Notes under the pieces: model-generated | The model's input: only the letters and a program-made list of their open reading frames with translations | Databases searched by the model: none | Told to the model about the DNA's origin: nothing | Made by a program: the position numbers and the translations under genes | NCBI GenBank assembly: GCA_029962745.1 | Contig: CM057160.1 | Coordinates: 3,140,041 to 3,204,040, forward strand | Direction of reading: 5' to 3' | Source: Echinometra lucunter | Lineage: Eukaryota > Echinodermata > Echinoidea > Camarodonta > Echinometridae | DNA length: 64,000 nt | Part shown: positions 44,170 through 55,755 of the stretch, in pieces | How the letters are laid out: every line of letters begins with the position of its first letter | Position numbering within the stretch: position 1 is the first letter of the stretch

Positions 44170-45419
44170 AGAATTCTATTCTCGATCATATAAACAAAAA
44201 ACATTAACCATTGTGTAATCACTTTAAAGCAACAGAAGGCAATATTAGAAAAGAAGACAATATAAGCGGGAATCCACGACGTAGGCGAGAGAGAGAGAGA
44301 GAGAGAGATGGGACAAGGAAGAAAAGGAACAGAGGAAAGTGAAAGAGGAAGGGTAAGCAGCGGAGAGATATCTATGCCAGATAACATGAGGTTGGTTGAA
44401 AACAGAGTCAAACAAAACTTATCAATAAACAAGGCAGACTCCAACAAGGTTGTTTTTCAAAAAATATATAACACTGAAAATATACATGATTAGCCAAAAC
44501 AAACCTAGAGAAGTAAAAATGCATGAAAATAAGAAATAAGTATATGGAGGAAATAAACACATCATCACAAGCAACTTTGCTTTTAACTAGTCCCTACCAT
44601 TCATGTACTTTTAATCTAATTCATATGTACTTTTTTATTATTTGTTGTTTGTTTTATGGTTGAATAAATCTGAATCGGAAATCTAATGTGAATCAATCAA
44701 GTAAACCGATTTACATGTAAACTAATTTTGTGGAACTTTGCTGGATTTTTGTCTCATTGTTACTGTCTAGTCAAATAATCATTCGGTGCACCACGCATGG
44801 AACTAACGAGACGAAATGTGTCAGTTGAAGCAGATTGAAACAGTAAACTTGCATTTTGATAAAGAAGACAAGTCGTGGCGTCAGGCATAAAATCATTTCA
44901 AAGAACGATTAGATTTAAGGAGGTGGGGAAGATTTGATATGTTTAGTGTGCACCTGGATAGCTACTAGTGTGGAATGAAAAGACAAAAGACTAAATTCAC
45001 AATCAGTATTTGATAGAATTATAAAAACCATGCTACTCTAATGCAGTTTGAAATAGAATTAAAACAAAAAGGTCCCTTGTTCATGCGTGCACAAAAAGAA
45101 ATAAATTGCAAAGCTTTAGTTTAATCAGTTGGTTTCATGTATTTTTCATTCAAGATCTACCTGCCTTTACGGGGAATCTCTATGAGGAGAACTATTTTAT
45201 TGCCCGGTATCTAACATACTGCATTCATAATTTATAAATTGGAATTGCAGTGACCATACTAAGTAGTTTATGATTGTATATTAACGAGCATTCGGTTTCA
45301 TATGAGTTTCGTGGGTATATGGTTCGGAATAATTTACGTCGTATCCAATTTAGTCCAAATAAATAAACGTCTTCATCAGTAATCCACTTGCTCGTTTTAA
45401 GACAATACGAGTCATATTA
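44170..45419. other. no gene recognised
   Basis: A short (GA)n run at about 44288-44308. Otherwise AT-rich, without exon candidates. Confidence 0.4.
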
Positions 45420-45690
45420 TGCTTTCCTTCTTCAGCCTCTTTTGCTTGTTCATTCTTTTTCATTCTTCGTACAATATAATCCGTTCCTCCTCCTCCGTTC
45501 TCTGTCTCCTCTCATTAAGATTGTTCGCGCTTTCTCCTTCTCTCCCTCTTTCTCTCTGTTCTCTTTTCTTCCATTTCTCTCATCTATATAATTTTCACAT
45601 TTCTTCAAAATGATAAGTCATTAACCGAAAGGGAATGAAGGGAAAAGGAGAGAGAATAAGAGAGTGTGTATATGGGACCACGAAAAGGGG

Positions 45691-45725
<35 letters not shown>

Positions 45726-45960
45726 AAAAAGGAAGGGAATGATATAGTCGAGAGAGAGCGGGATGGAAAGAGCAAATCAAAATGGATGATGGGTCAAATA
45801 AATATATCATAAATAGCGGAGAGTATAAGGAGAGAAAACGGAAAGCGAGAGAGAGAGCGAGAGAGGGGGGAGGGAGACTGTTATCAAGAGTGTGTTGAGA
45901 GCGAGGGAGATAGTGAGAAGGAGAGTGAGGTAGAATTAAAAAGAGAAATGAATACATTCG
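45420..45960. repeat. CT-rich then GA-rich low-complexity tracts
   Basis: A pyrimidine-rich half (to about 45600) is followed by a purine-rich half including (GA)n at 45696-45722. Because the halves are roughly complementary, the region is a loose inverted repeat. The 125-codon ORF is a repeat translation. Confidence 0.75.
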
Positions 45961-45966
45961 AAGGAG

Positions 45967-46100
45967 TAGCAAATCAGAATCAAATCAGAATCAAATTTAA
46001 TGACATATCCTACCGCCGCGGGGTGGATCCGCTTGATAAATCAACCTTAAACATCCCTTCCCGAATCTCTTCATGAAATTAACTTTCACAAGAAAACATA
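45967..46100 (-). mobile_element. possible LINE 3'-end fragment
   Basis: CAAATCAGAATCAAATCAGAATC repeats an 11-mer, then continues into TTTAATGACATATCC and GCCGCGGGGTGGATCC. A short tandem repeat adjoining a defined sequence, as in the tails at 1516 and 39513, suggests a LINE end on the minus strand. Confidence 0.4.
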
Positions 46101-46319
46101 AAAGAATGCATGCATTATGACATTCCATTATGGAAATTAATCCGAAATATCGCGAGACAAGATACTATATAGGCAAAGCGCAGTTGTCACTATACTCTTG
46201 ACATTTAAGATCCTTGCAAGAATTGAATCTTATTAATATCTGAATAAAACAAGAAAAGAAAAACACTTTGTCATTTCAACCAATTTACCTGCCCGAGTAA
46301 TATCAAATTTAATTAATTG

Positions 46320-46620
46320 ATTTATTAATAGTGGCCACTTGTATAGCGCACAGGTCCGCCTTTCGACGCCCAAGGCGCTAAAAAAAAAATATAAAAAAAA
46401 AGACATCAAACAAACATAAAAAGAGAACCGAATTCTCCTCTGAATATAGTAAAAATTTATTACATCGAAAGGAACAGGTAAGTTTTCAGTTGAGATTTAA
46501 ATAATGCTGTTGATGACAACTGGCGTATTTGTAAGGAAATTCATTCCAGAGTTTTGGACCTATGGCAGAGAAAGTCCTACCACCCTAAGCATGTTTTAAT
46601 CTGGGTCTATGAAGCAACAG
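46320..46620. repeat. possible dispersed repeat fragment
   Basis: GTGGCCACTTGTATAGCGCAC and CAAGGCGCTAAAAAA lie near the start. Later, GGAAATTCATTCCAGAGTTTTGGACCT recalls the wording of commonly dispersed invertebrate repeats. No coding domain is evident, and the assignment rests on pattern memory only. Confidence 0.3.
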
Positions 46621-46640
46621 TGTGTCTGATTTAGGAGTAT

Positions 46641-46867
46641 ACTCTTAAAAACGTGGGGTCAAATTGACCCGGAAAAGAGTCCGTTGGAGTCTTTGGTTGG
46701 AGTCAAACTCCGTTCCGGTTCAAAAAAAGTCCAAGAATGGGGTCAGATGTGAACCAGAAGCAAGTCATCTAGACCATATTCCAGGTCATTTTTTTTTTTT
46801 ACCCGGAACGGAGTGTGACCCCAACGGAGTCTTTTCTGGGTCAATTTGACACCGTATTTTCAAGAGT
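46641..46867. mobile_element. 227-bp MITE-like element, ACTCTTAAAA ends
   Basis: The left ACTCTTAAAAACGTGGGGTC plus AAATTGACCC pairs with the right GGGTCAATTTGACACCGTAT and TTTCAAGAGT. Inner AACTCCGTTCCGG and CCGGAACGGAGT also pair, so almost the whole unit is a hairpin. Confidence 0.85.
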
Positions 46868-48087
46868 TAGTGGGGTTTAGGGTTAGGGTCGGGTATAGTG
46901 TTTAGTTCAGCGCTGACATTAATCATTTGGATAATGGGTATCATGTAGCAGTTATTGTCATCCCATGTCCTTAATTGCAACAGGAAAAAAAACCCCGGGT
47001 AATTCAGTCATCTAAAGTAGATATAAAGTCATCTTAGTCTGGAGCCACTGATGAATCGTGTCTAAATGTTAAAGATCCATTTAAGGACTCGACTCATTTC
47101 AGTGAATTTATATGAATCCGAACAATCTGTAAAGGAATTATAGTCAATTTCCTGTCAAGGAAATATCATATTAGCAATCTTCGTTAGATGTAGAACTAGA
47201 GCTCTGTGCATTGAGAATCATGCAAAACATTCAGAAATTGAAAGAGGTATTGAGATAAGATTTTGTTTTATTTCGCTTTATTTTCCTTGCACCTCAGATC
47301 GAACCTCCTAACAGCAAATCGAGTAACGTCATTTTTCTGGAAGACAGAGCCAATCTTTGGTAGATGTAGAAGTAATGCTTTAAGGGTTGTCAATGGAAAA
47401 TGAATGTGACTCGAGACATAAAAGCAATTTGTATTCTCGGAACGCATAATGATTGATATTTTCCACATATCATATTCTGTCCAGGAAATGTGTCGTTATT
47501 GTCTGAGGTATTTCACTTCAGGCATCTTAATTTTATCACGAGTACGTTTCCACGGTAATGGATTCCATGAAAAAGAAATCGAGTTTATTTTCATTTCTGT
47601 TTATGACCACAATTAACTGCCACTACTTACCATTAGCTTTTAAGAATACACGTCGAACTGTATTTGTGTTGAGATGACAGCATTTTCGGGGGAATTGTGG
47701 TGATTTTTTTTTTCCATTTGTTTTCATAATGTATAAGAAACACATTTGCTATCCATCTTTTTTTTCCACTCGAATACGTAAACTGAGTTCAAGGCCAATG
47801 CGTTCCTTGAAAAGTCTTCATCTTTTTAATCATTAGTAATGCTAACCACTGGTTGTTTTTTTTTTTTTTAAATCACATATTGAGCTTCTCCTTGTGATGT
47901 GTGTCTATACAACGGCTCAAATGTCATTTCCTTTTAATTTATTACACTAACAATAATGATATGTAATGAATATCTATCACATCTTTATGTTTACGTCCAA
48001 ACTGATTGTGACGCTTTTTAACAGACAATCTAGACTATGGGCCTACTAAAGATACACTTAGTTTCCGCAGTCCATTGTGTTAACGTT
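46868..48087. other. no gene recognised; telomere-like motif at start
   Basis: GGGTTTAGGGTTAGGGTCGG lies near 46874. The remainder is AT-rich with no exon candidate. Confidence 0.4.
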
Positions 48088-48400
48088 TAATGGTCGAATG
48101 TTAATTGCAAAATAAACACCACAACATAGTTGTGCAAACTTCCAGCGTTGGTTGCCTGAAATAGCACATTATAATGTGATTGTGTTATGCCGGTCGCACG
48201 CGATCTGATCGTGATATTATCCACTTCTATAAGATGAAAATATGAGTCCAAATCAATTTTATATCACGAATTATGTCGAAAATAAAATCGAAGTCGGATC
48301 GTATATGTGCCGTGGGCTTTAATAAACGAATGTTAATAATTTGCAGAATAAATACAACATAATGATAATGTGTAAACTTTCACAGTTGGGCGGGTGAATT
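48088..48400 (+). repeat. diverged direct repeat, two copies about 230 bp apart
   Basis: AATGTTAATTGCAAAATAAA with CACCACAACATAGTTGTGCA at 48090 is echoed near 48328 by AATGTTAATAATTTGCAGAA with TACAACATAATGATAATGTG. Both continue to AAACTT..CAG.GTTGG. Confidence 0.5.
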
Positions 48401-48609
48401 ATTGACTTGATCATTATCGAGCGCCAGATGGGTCGATGTGGATGGCAACGGAGACGGGGATACGGATCACATACCAAAGTCAAACATCGCGTCTTAACGA
48501 CCGGCTCCACAAAGTTTCCTGAAGCTTTCTTCTTTGATTCTTGAAACCTTTGAATGATTTTTTTTCTTTTTAGCGCGCGATTTATCATTTTTAAAAGTGA
48601 TTCATTCAT

Positions 48610-49460
48610 GGAAAGTTCATATAGGTGTTTGGTCCCTAGAGGTGTCTCAATGTTACATACAACTATCGTTATTGGTAATGGTATGTGATTTAAATTCCAG
48701 TAGAGAAAATAACTTCATATAACATTATATATATATATATATATATATAAGACAAGACCAAATTCTTAGGACTTTCCCACATGTCTAACAGTGCCTAAAT
48801 GTTGCATTTTCGGGAAAATTTAATGGCAGAGATGCCAAGCATTCCTTAAATCATTTTATTTTCTATAGACAATTCGCAGATGGAAATGTGAAATTCTGTA
48901 ACTGCAATATGGCTATTATCTTCATATCACACGAAGTCATCTATTATGCATTCCACTACGCACCATGCAGACGATGCCTGGTATCGAGTTATCAAATATT
49001 CATTAGACTCACTGTTATAACATTTGTTTTTTTCCCCACCATCGATCAGACTTAGAAGATTAATATGACAAGAAGCTTGATGGATTTATGATAGATTAAT
49101 CCATCATTTAACCATACAATTAATGAATTAAAAATACAATGTATTTCTGAAAAGGGCAAGGATCTCCGTACGCGGGGGGGGGGGGGGGGTTTGTTTTTTT
49201 AGTTTTGGTAACGAGCAAAATTAAATATGAGCAGAATTCAACTTCATATCAACTTATCCGTTATTTCTATTATCAGTTGCTGTATACCAGTTAACCATAT
49301 TACTAACTTATACCATTTACCTTTCATAGCAGCTTCAGTAAATAGGATGCCGAACAATTCTGGTGTGCTATCAATAAGTAACTTTTAACAGCTATTCCTG
49401 AAAATTTAGCTTTACGGAGAAAACTTGATCTGAATCTTCATGGGCGCCTGACGACCCAAT
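48610..49460. other. no gene recognised; (TA)n and poly-G
   Basis: A (TA)n run at 48728-48749 and a poly-G run near 49175-49190. The remainder is AT-rich. Confidence 0.45.
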
Positions 49461-49589
49461 TCTTCATTTTTTTTCACTTTCCTTTCCTTTTTTTTTTTGT
49501 ATGATAGAATTATAGCAATGGAAGATTCTTGGAAAGCGCTCATGTATTTCACCGATTAGCCATTCCTGTCCCTCCATTATTATTACCCT

Positions 49590-49785
49590 GGGTTTAGCCA
49601 AGTTGCCATTTATACAGCGCTCAAGCAGTAAGGAATTCCTTCCTACCGGGTACCCATTTACCATACCTAAACCTTGGTGGAGAGTGGCAAACGTACGTAA
49701 AAGTCTTGCCAAAAGACATGAGTACCGTGGCGGAACTCGAACCGCGTGACATAAACTGTCCACTAGACCACGCCACTCTTTTTGG
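49590..49785 (-). mobile_element. tRNA-derived SINE, minus strand
   Basis: On the minus strand, GTGGCGTGGTCTAGTGGACA contains an A box (TGGTCTAGTGG) and GGTTCGAGTTCC is a B box. Then GTACTCATGTCTTTTGGCAA, TTTGCCACTCTCCACCAAGG and AAATGGGTACCCGGTAGGAA follow in the usual SINE order, ending near GAGCGCTGTATAAATGGCAA. The best-preserved SINE in the window. Confidence 0.8.
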
Positions 49786-49985
49786 TAATGTATAATCACA
49801 CATAGAGATATTATAATTAGTATATATCTCTATGATAATCACATTATTTCCCACTGACATTTGGTGCATGGGGTAGATGGGAGTAAAACTGACTAGAGTT
49901 GGGGGTCTGTTTTGGGTGTTCTGGGGGCTACACCAGACAGCTACGGTCAGGCTAACAACCATTTCTTTTCAATGACAAGGAAGGC

Positions 49986-50372
49986 CTGAGTGACTTTACA
50001 GAGTCAATTTCTGTGAGAATGATGAGGTGGCTATTTTTGGATATGCTTGGTGTATATCTTCGACTTCGACTACAAAAAATGAGGGTCTCCCAAAGGGGTC
50101 TCTGGTGATACGTCATCCCTCACACGCCCCCCCCCCCCCCATTGTCATGACTAAATAAGATGCTTGAAATAAAAAGTGCGTTTGTGACGTAATAATCACA
50201 AGCCAGGTCACGTGCGGCCACCTGAGCTTAAATAAATGACAGAGCGGTCACAGCATGTTCCAGGCGGTAAAAGTAAATAACAGACGAGGAATTCCTTGTC
50301 CAACAAACAACTCGTCCCAAAGAGCAATTGAAGTGAAGAAAAAGTGATTACAATTATGATCGACTTTCGCTA
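49986..50372. other. no gene recognised
   Basis: Contains a poly-C run near 50127-50140. No exon candidate. Confidence 0.4.
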
Positions 50373-50813
50373 TTAAACAAGTTGGCCCGAAAAGGAAATT
50401 GAAATTTGCGAGCCGCCGCGACTTCGGTCAAGGAGAGTGAGTTTGGAGTCCAAGAATGAGGCTTCTTCTTGTCGATTTATGACCTTACCTAATGAGCATC
50501 GATTGATCGATCCATCCATATATGCAGTCGAGGTCTTTAAAAATGTAAGCAGGGCACGTTTTGTTGTTGATTTATGATTCGGACCAAATCCCTTCGAACG
50601 ATTTCTTGGTGGTTCGGTGGTACGGTGGTCTATTTTAGTCTTTAATTCATATTCGTCTTCAGTGTCAATAAAGATTTTAAGGTTCGAATCCTTCTTCAGT
50701 TTATCTCCATCCAAGGCCCCCTCCATAAAACTTATCATTAATGGTAACTGCCCTGTTCGGGGCCTAGGTTGAGGATAATTACTGCTAGAAAAAATCGATT
50801 CGAAGGAAAACAA
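50373..50813 (-). CDS. unassigned 146-codon ORF, possibly spurious
   Basis: An open minus-strand frame in a locally less AT-rich segment. It contains acidic and basic stretches (DTEDEYELKTKIDHRTTEPP, then RNRSKGFGPNHKSTTKRALL) and no domain, signal peptide or membrane segment I recognise. No matching splice partners were identified. It may be a chance ORF or an exon of a fast-evolving gene. Confidence 0.2.
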   Translation of the reverse strand: MFSFESIFSSSNYPQPRPRTGQLPLMISFMEGALDGDKLKKDSNLKIFIDTEDEYELKTKIDHRTTEPPRNRSKGFGPNHKSTTKRALLTFLKTSTAYMDGSINRCSLGKVINRQEEASFLDSKLTLLDRSRGGSQISISFSGQLV

Positions 50814-51776
50814 TAACAGGAGAAAATAATTAAAACGAAAACAAAACGAAAACTAAAGCAAACCTAATGATCTATTGCACTCAACGAGATCCGATTCTTT
50901 CGGTCAAGCTATCAATATATCGTCTTCTCAATCACTTTTAACCATAGGATTTTTGAGCAAAGCAATTTGCATATATATCAGTTGTACTGACCTTTAAACT
51001 TTTAATTCGTAATGTTGAAACAGTGAAATGACTCAATGAAAATGACTTCCATTTTACGAGATAGATATAATTTTTTTAAGTCATTGAGGTGAACGCCCTA
51101 TATCTTGTATTAACGTTCATACAGGTTGATTGCACAGATTATTCATGTTATTAGCATGATTAGTGAGGCATGCCACAAATACTATATATTTTCAAATACT
51201 CGGAAGATAATGGAGGCATGTTCATATTAGACCGATCGCATTATCTTGATAATAAACACCCTACCTTGAACGAAAACATCTTTTTCAATTAGATGACAGA
51301 TGAATATGAAAGTATCTCAAATCCTTTTAACCATCGTAACAATAATAAGACAAAACAAAATAAAAACAAGGTCGGAAAACCTTGTGAGCAAGTCCTGACT
51401 ACTCAGGCAGATCCTATTTATACAGGATTCATTCGCGGGATTATCTTTCTGAGAGGAAATCTAGCCGCTTTGGGGGAAAATAATAATACTGAAGCATTTT
51501 AGTATCAAAGGCTTTCTCGCCGAGATAATGCGCTAATGAATAAAATCATTATGTATTCTCACATACCACGTAGAATACTTTATTTTCAGATGATTCCGCT
51601 AGCTATATAGTTCTTGGAATCTCAGTTTGCATTTTCGTTTTCATCAGTTTGATTAACGAAATACATTCAAGCATGTAATTTTCTGTTTTGTTCAATTTAT
51701 TTCTTTCTTGTCTTCACTGCCATTTTTTAAAATCTTTAAAGAAGTGACATTTACTACTGGCATCAGTATTAGTAGT
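50814..51776. other. no gene recognised
   Basis: AT-rich sequence without exon candidates. Confidence 0.4.
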
Positions 51777-52046
51777 CACTATGAACATGACGGACAAAGA
51801 AAGCGGACAAAATAAACAACCCCTCATTCTACCCTTTACAATGGTTCTGGTAGTCAAAAGCACATCTCTTCACTGCTATTGTCTAAAATAATGTGGAACA
51901 GGTGTCACATGCATATTCACCTGGAACTACATGATTAAACATAATAGCTGTGAAGGGATGTGCTTTTGACTACCAGAACCATTGTGAAGGGTAGAATGAG
52001 AGGTTGTTTATTTTGTCCGCTTTCTTTGTCCGTCATGTTCATAGTG
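51777..52046. mobile_element. 270-bp long-palindrome element, copy 1
   Basis: CACTATGAACATGACGGACA opens the left arm; its reverse complement closes the right arm. Pairing continues through AGAAAGCGGACAAAATAAAC, TTCTGGTAGTCAAAAG.ACAT and AATAGC.GTGAAG to the centre. GTAG flanks both ends if the unit is counted from TCACTATG to CATAGTGA. A second copy is at 55468-55755. No ORF of note. Confidence 0.9.
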
Positions 52047-52227
52047 AGTAGCATACAGCAGTAGACTTTATTGGATAGCTTGTTTAACGAAAGCTAATCA
52101 GCCACAAGGTCCACTGAACAGGTAAAGAAAAAATGCATTATCACATATTGATAAAAAATGAGCACAACAACAATTAACAATTAGAAGTATTAGAAGTATT
52201 AGAATACCTGTGGATGAGAGTAGTCAT

Positions 52228-52299
52228 CGCTTACTTCTTCTTAGCCTTTGATATCATTATGCATAATATCAAATTTAGGGAAAGTAGAAGTAAGCGAAA
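52228..52299. repeat. short hairpin
   Basis: CGCTTACTTCTTCTTAGCC...GATAT pairs imperfectly with ATATCAAATTTAGGG...GTAGAAGTAAGCG around the centre TTATGCATAA. Confidence 0.6.
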
Positions 52300-52478
52300 A
52301 ACAAACAAACGGAAGAAAAGACTGGCAACGAAGTTGTGCACTTCTTGTAATTCTTTCTTTCATATATAAAAACAGACTGAATTTCCTGTCCCTTCATACG
52401 TTCTTTCTATTCTTCTAATTCCAGTAATGCATTCGTCTGTCTCCCAGTGCTTTTCCCGCGACTCTATCGTTATTTCCA

Positions 52479-52614
52479 GGGCCCCGTTTCATAAAACTTG
52501 TTATCAATAACAAGTTGCAATAACTGTTATAAGCTACGAAATCATTGCATCTGATTGGCTGAGAACAAATTTGTCAAATTTGTCACTGATAACAAGTTTT
52601 ATGAAACGGGGCCC
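52479..52614. mobile_element. 136-bp MITE (GGGCCCCGTTTCATAAAAC ends), copy 2
   Basis: GGGCCCCGTTTCATAAAACT and its reverse complement form perfect ends of about 28 bp. The centre has AAGTTGCAATAACTGTTATAA and CATCTGATTGGCTGAGA, as in the copy at 35552-35696. Confidence 0.9.
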
Positions 52615-53106
52615 AGTCTGTTTTCCCCAAACCCTTTGGCGTTAGCCCATGTCGAACGACGCGGTTGCACGCTTGCCGAGTTCATGCATAACTCATCTGC
52701 ATGCATTGTGACGGAATGAGAAGCGTTATTCCATGCATGCATATTTACCTTCATCCGTTCCATTATAAAAATCCTCCTAACTTGAGTGCCTTTACAGTTT
52801 CCTCCTATGGTCAGAACGTCTGTTCTAACAAGGTATCAACCCCCCCCCCCCCCCTTCAAAAAAAAAAATCAATCAATTTGCCATTTGAACCATAAAACCC
52901 CCATAGCATGCACGAGCCAGATTGAGTAATTCCGTTCTCTTTCAATTTCATTTTTGAACACTCAAACACATACATGCAATGTCGTATTTCATCATAATCC
53001 ACGTTCGAAGAGAAAGTGTAATTCATTTAGCAATCTAGAATATTAAACGGAAACAGCATTCACATGACATGGCCTTCTATTCCAATTACCCGCTGCCAGT
53101 TAAAGG
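52615..53106. other. no gene recognised
   Basis: Contains a poly-C then poly-A patch at about 52839-52868. No exon candidate. Confidence 0.4.
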
Positions 53107-53500
53107 GTTATACCACTGATCTGTATGAAAAGCATCTGGATATCCCATTGTCTATTACGCACCGTACAAACACTCAAGCAGACGCTTGGTGTGAAAACGG
53201 CCATCTTACCACTCCAAACCTCAATGACTTTGTATGAAAATTAGACTTATTCATTCTAATCATGATTATGGTCGAAATCTTGGTCCAAAGCCTTCTATTT
53301 GACGATTAATGCAGTTAAGAACTGAAAATTCCATCCTTTTACGTCGAATTTAGCCCATTTTTAGGGGTGGATTTGTGCACAAACAAAATGGAGAATTCGT
53401 AGAGTGGTACTTTGGAGTGGTAATGTGACGGTCGGGCGGCTTCTCAAATCTCAGCCAATGAGATATCCATATTCTTTTCATACAGATCAGTGGGTTATAC
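53107..53500. mobile_element. MITE-like element, CCACTGATCTGTATGAAAAG ends
   Basis: The left TATACCACTGATCTGTATGA with AAAGCATCTGGATATCCCAT pairs with the right arm CAATGAGATATCCATATTCT and TTTCATACAGATCAGTGGGT. Inner TTACCACTCCAAA (53209) pairs with TTTGGAGTGGTAA (53411). About 394 bp. Confidence 0.8.
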
Positions 53501-54926
53501 ACATGGTGGCGTTATGAATTCGAAACGTTTTCACAGTAATGCTAAACAGGGAGTTATTATCCACTAGAAGCACGAAAGCATTCCCATGGAGATGAATCAA
53601 CGTGAAGGTTGGATGAGCACAAATTCTAACAATTGGCTCATTGACTGATAAACATCTATGTGTTCTATAGTTCAGTGTCTGATATTTCAATCCCTTGGAT
53701 ACATTACTGAACTTAACGGTAGGTGGGACAAAAGAAGTATCCAGGCCGAACAATGAATCACGTCACAATTGGTATGTTGCTTCATTTCCCCCATACAGTT
53801 GCCATGGACAGGGATCCTGTTCATTTCATTCTTTAATTGCCCACATAAATGAATCCAAGGATATAACATCCATTTAGGATGGATAAACTACCAATTCAAT
53901 GCCAATTAACAATGTTAACTAGAGGCCGCGTTTGGGGAAATCATACTTGGCCACTGAAACAAAGCACTATTTTAAATCATTTCAAATAGACATTCACTTA
54001 CTTCCGTTGATTTTGTAGGATCTAACAATCATTTTTTCTTCCTCAAATAGTAACGTTTTTTATACAGTCACATAGGTAACATACTATAACATAAATAATA
54101 CATGAACTAATGGAAGGAGGCGCTGTCGGCAAATGCTTGTAGGATCTACCCATACACTAACAAAAGTTTACATCAAAATCAGCCCAAAACTATAATAGAC
54201 TACTGGGGGCATTTCTTTTAGATACTTCTCTGTGACCGTAATAAAAGGATGAAAGATCTGAATGAAATTCGCGTATAATCATCAGAAAAACAGAGCTACA
54301 AAAAAGACGGATCCTTGGAATTTCAGGAAGCCTCCACAATATCGAGTACTTCTCACTTATACACCTTCTAGCATTACCCCAAAACCAGTAGGCACGTGAT
54401 CTTCTTGCGCTATCGATTTATCCTGAAGCTTTCGATTACATTCATCTACACCAGTCACACCTATACGAGTTCAACAAGATCAAACAAAACAAAATTACAT
54501 TATCTCGAATGGCGTTGCTTTGGAGTATGCTATTATTGGAATCGGGTTCGCGGCGTGTCTTGGGAATTCTGTTTTTACACCGTCTGCCCAAACCACACAA
54601 TCGAGACTAAGAACCAACTGAACAAAACTTGCTTTGAAAAAATAATAAATTGCATTACCCCAAATATCCGAGAATCTATCGGTTCTAGAGTCGTTACGCT
54701 ATCGATTCCGCATTGTGTCTTGAGGTATTGTTTGACAGCATTATGCTGATGTATTTCACACATGGCTACGAAGAGAGAGAGAGAGAGCTGTGTATACATC
54801 AAGGTAACGATGAAATTGACACGAGTGACTAAATAATTTTGACTTGCTTGTCATGTAATTTCTAAGCACATCGCGAATAACAAGCATGGCTATAACATTC
54901 CCCTTTCAAACTCACACTTTCTTTGA
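53501..54926. other. no gene recognised
   Basis: The plus-strand ORF at 54396-54749 (117 codons) is Thr/Ile/Cys-rich with no recognised domain. No inverted-repeat element found. Confidence 0.4.
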
Positions 54927-55324
54927 AGAACCAGGGAGGTTAATGGCTCCCTGGAACAACATAATTTTCTATGATATAGATATTACCCTTTTTAATTTAA
55001 TGCTTACCGTACCTACTTTCATGTGCAAGGTGATTTGCTATTTTTGACCACTAGGCAAGATTAAGTCATGATTTTGATGGTACAAAACGCAATTTAAAGA
55101 ATTGATGGCTTAGGTATTTCAGTATTTTCAGAGAGAACCAGGGAGGCTGATGGCTCCCTGGAACAACATAATTTTCTATAATATAGATATTATCCTTTCA
55201 ATTTAATGCTTACCGTACCTACTTTCATGTGCAAGGTGATTTGCTATTTTTGACCACTAGTCATGATTTTGATGGTACAAAACGCAATTTAAAGAATGAT
55301 GGCTTAGGTATTTCAGTATTTTCA
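54927..55324 (+). repeat. tandem duplication, 207-bp period
   Basis: The segment starting AGAACCAGGGAGG at 54927 is repeated from 55134. The copies differ by a few substitutions and an indel (ACTAGGCAAGATTAAGTC against ACTAGTC). Each copy opens with a small hairpin (AGGGAG...CTCCCT). A recent local duplication. Confidence 0.9.
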
Positions 55325-55325
55325 T

Positions 55326-55425
55326 TCTTTCTTTCGTTATTTATTTATTTATTTATTTATTTACTTATTTATTTATTTATTTATCTATTCATTCATTTTG
55401 TTTTATTCATTTATTTATTTTCCAG
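55326..55425 (+). repeat. (TTTA)n microsatellite
   Basis: TTTA/TTCA repeats with C interruptions. The Leu/Ile/Tyr/Phe-rich ORF across it is an artefact. Confidence 0.9.
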
Positions 55426-55467
55426 GCAAAGATAAAAACGTTTCTACAAAGGGAACAAGAAAGAAAT

Positions 55468-55755
55468 ACTATGAACATGACGGACAAAGAAAGCGGACAA
55501 AATAAACACCCCCTCTTTCTACCCTTCACAATGGTTCTGGTAGTCAAAAGAACATCCTTCACAGCTATTATGTTTAATCAGTAGTTCCAGGTGAATATGC
55601 ATGTGACACCTGTCCCACATATTTCAGATAATAGCAGTGAAGGGATGTTCTTTTGACTACCAGAGCCATTGTGATGGGTAGAATGAGAGGTTGTTTATTT
55701 TGTCCGCTTTCTTTGTCCGTCATGTTCATAGTGTTTGTCGGTCATGTTCATAGTG
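55468..55755. mobile_element. long-palindrome element, copy 2
   Basis: Matches 51777-52046 over its length, with diverged centre bases. At the right end the terminal GTCATGTTCATAGTG is duplicated (TTTGTCGGTCATGTTCATAG). AAATA lies on both sides and may be the target duplication. Confidence 0.88.

Noticed and set aside
45595..45972. 125-codon Leu/Ser-rich ORF with signal-like start
   Set aside because: Reverse translation of purine-rich low-complexity sequence.
54396..54749. 117-codon plus-strand ORF
   Set aside because: No recognised domain, poor composition, and other frames look equally likely; treated as chance.
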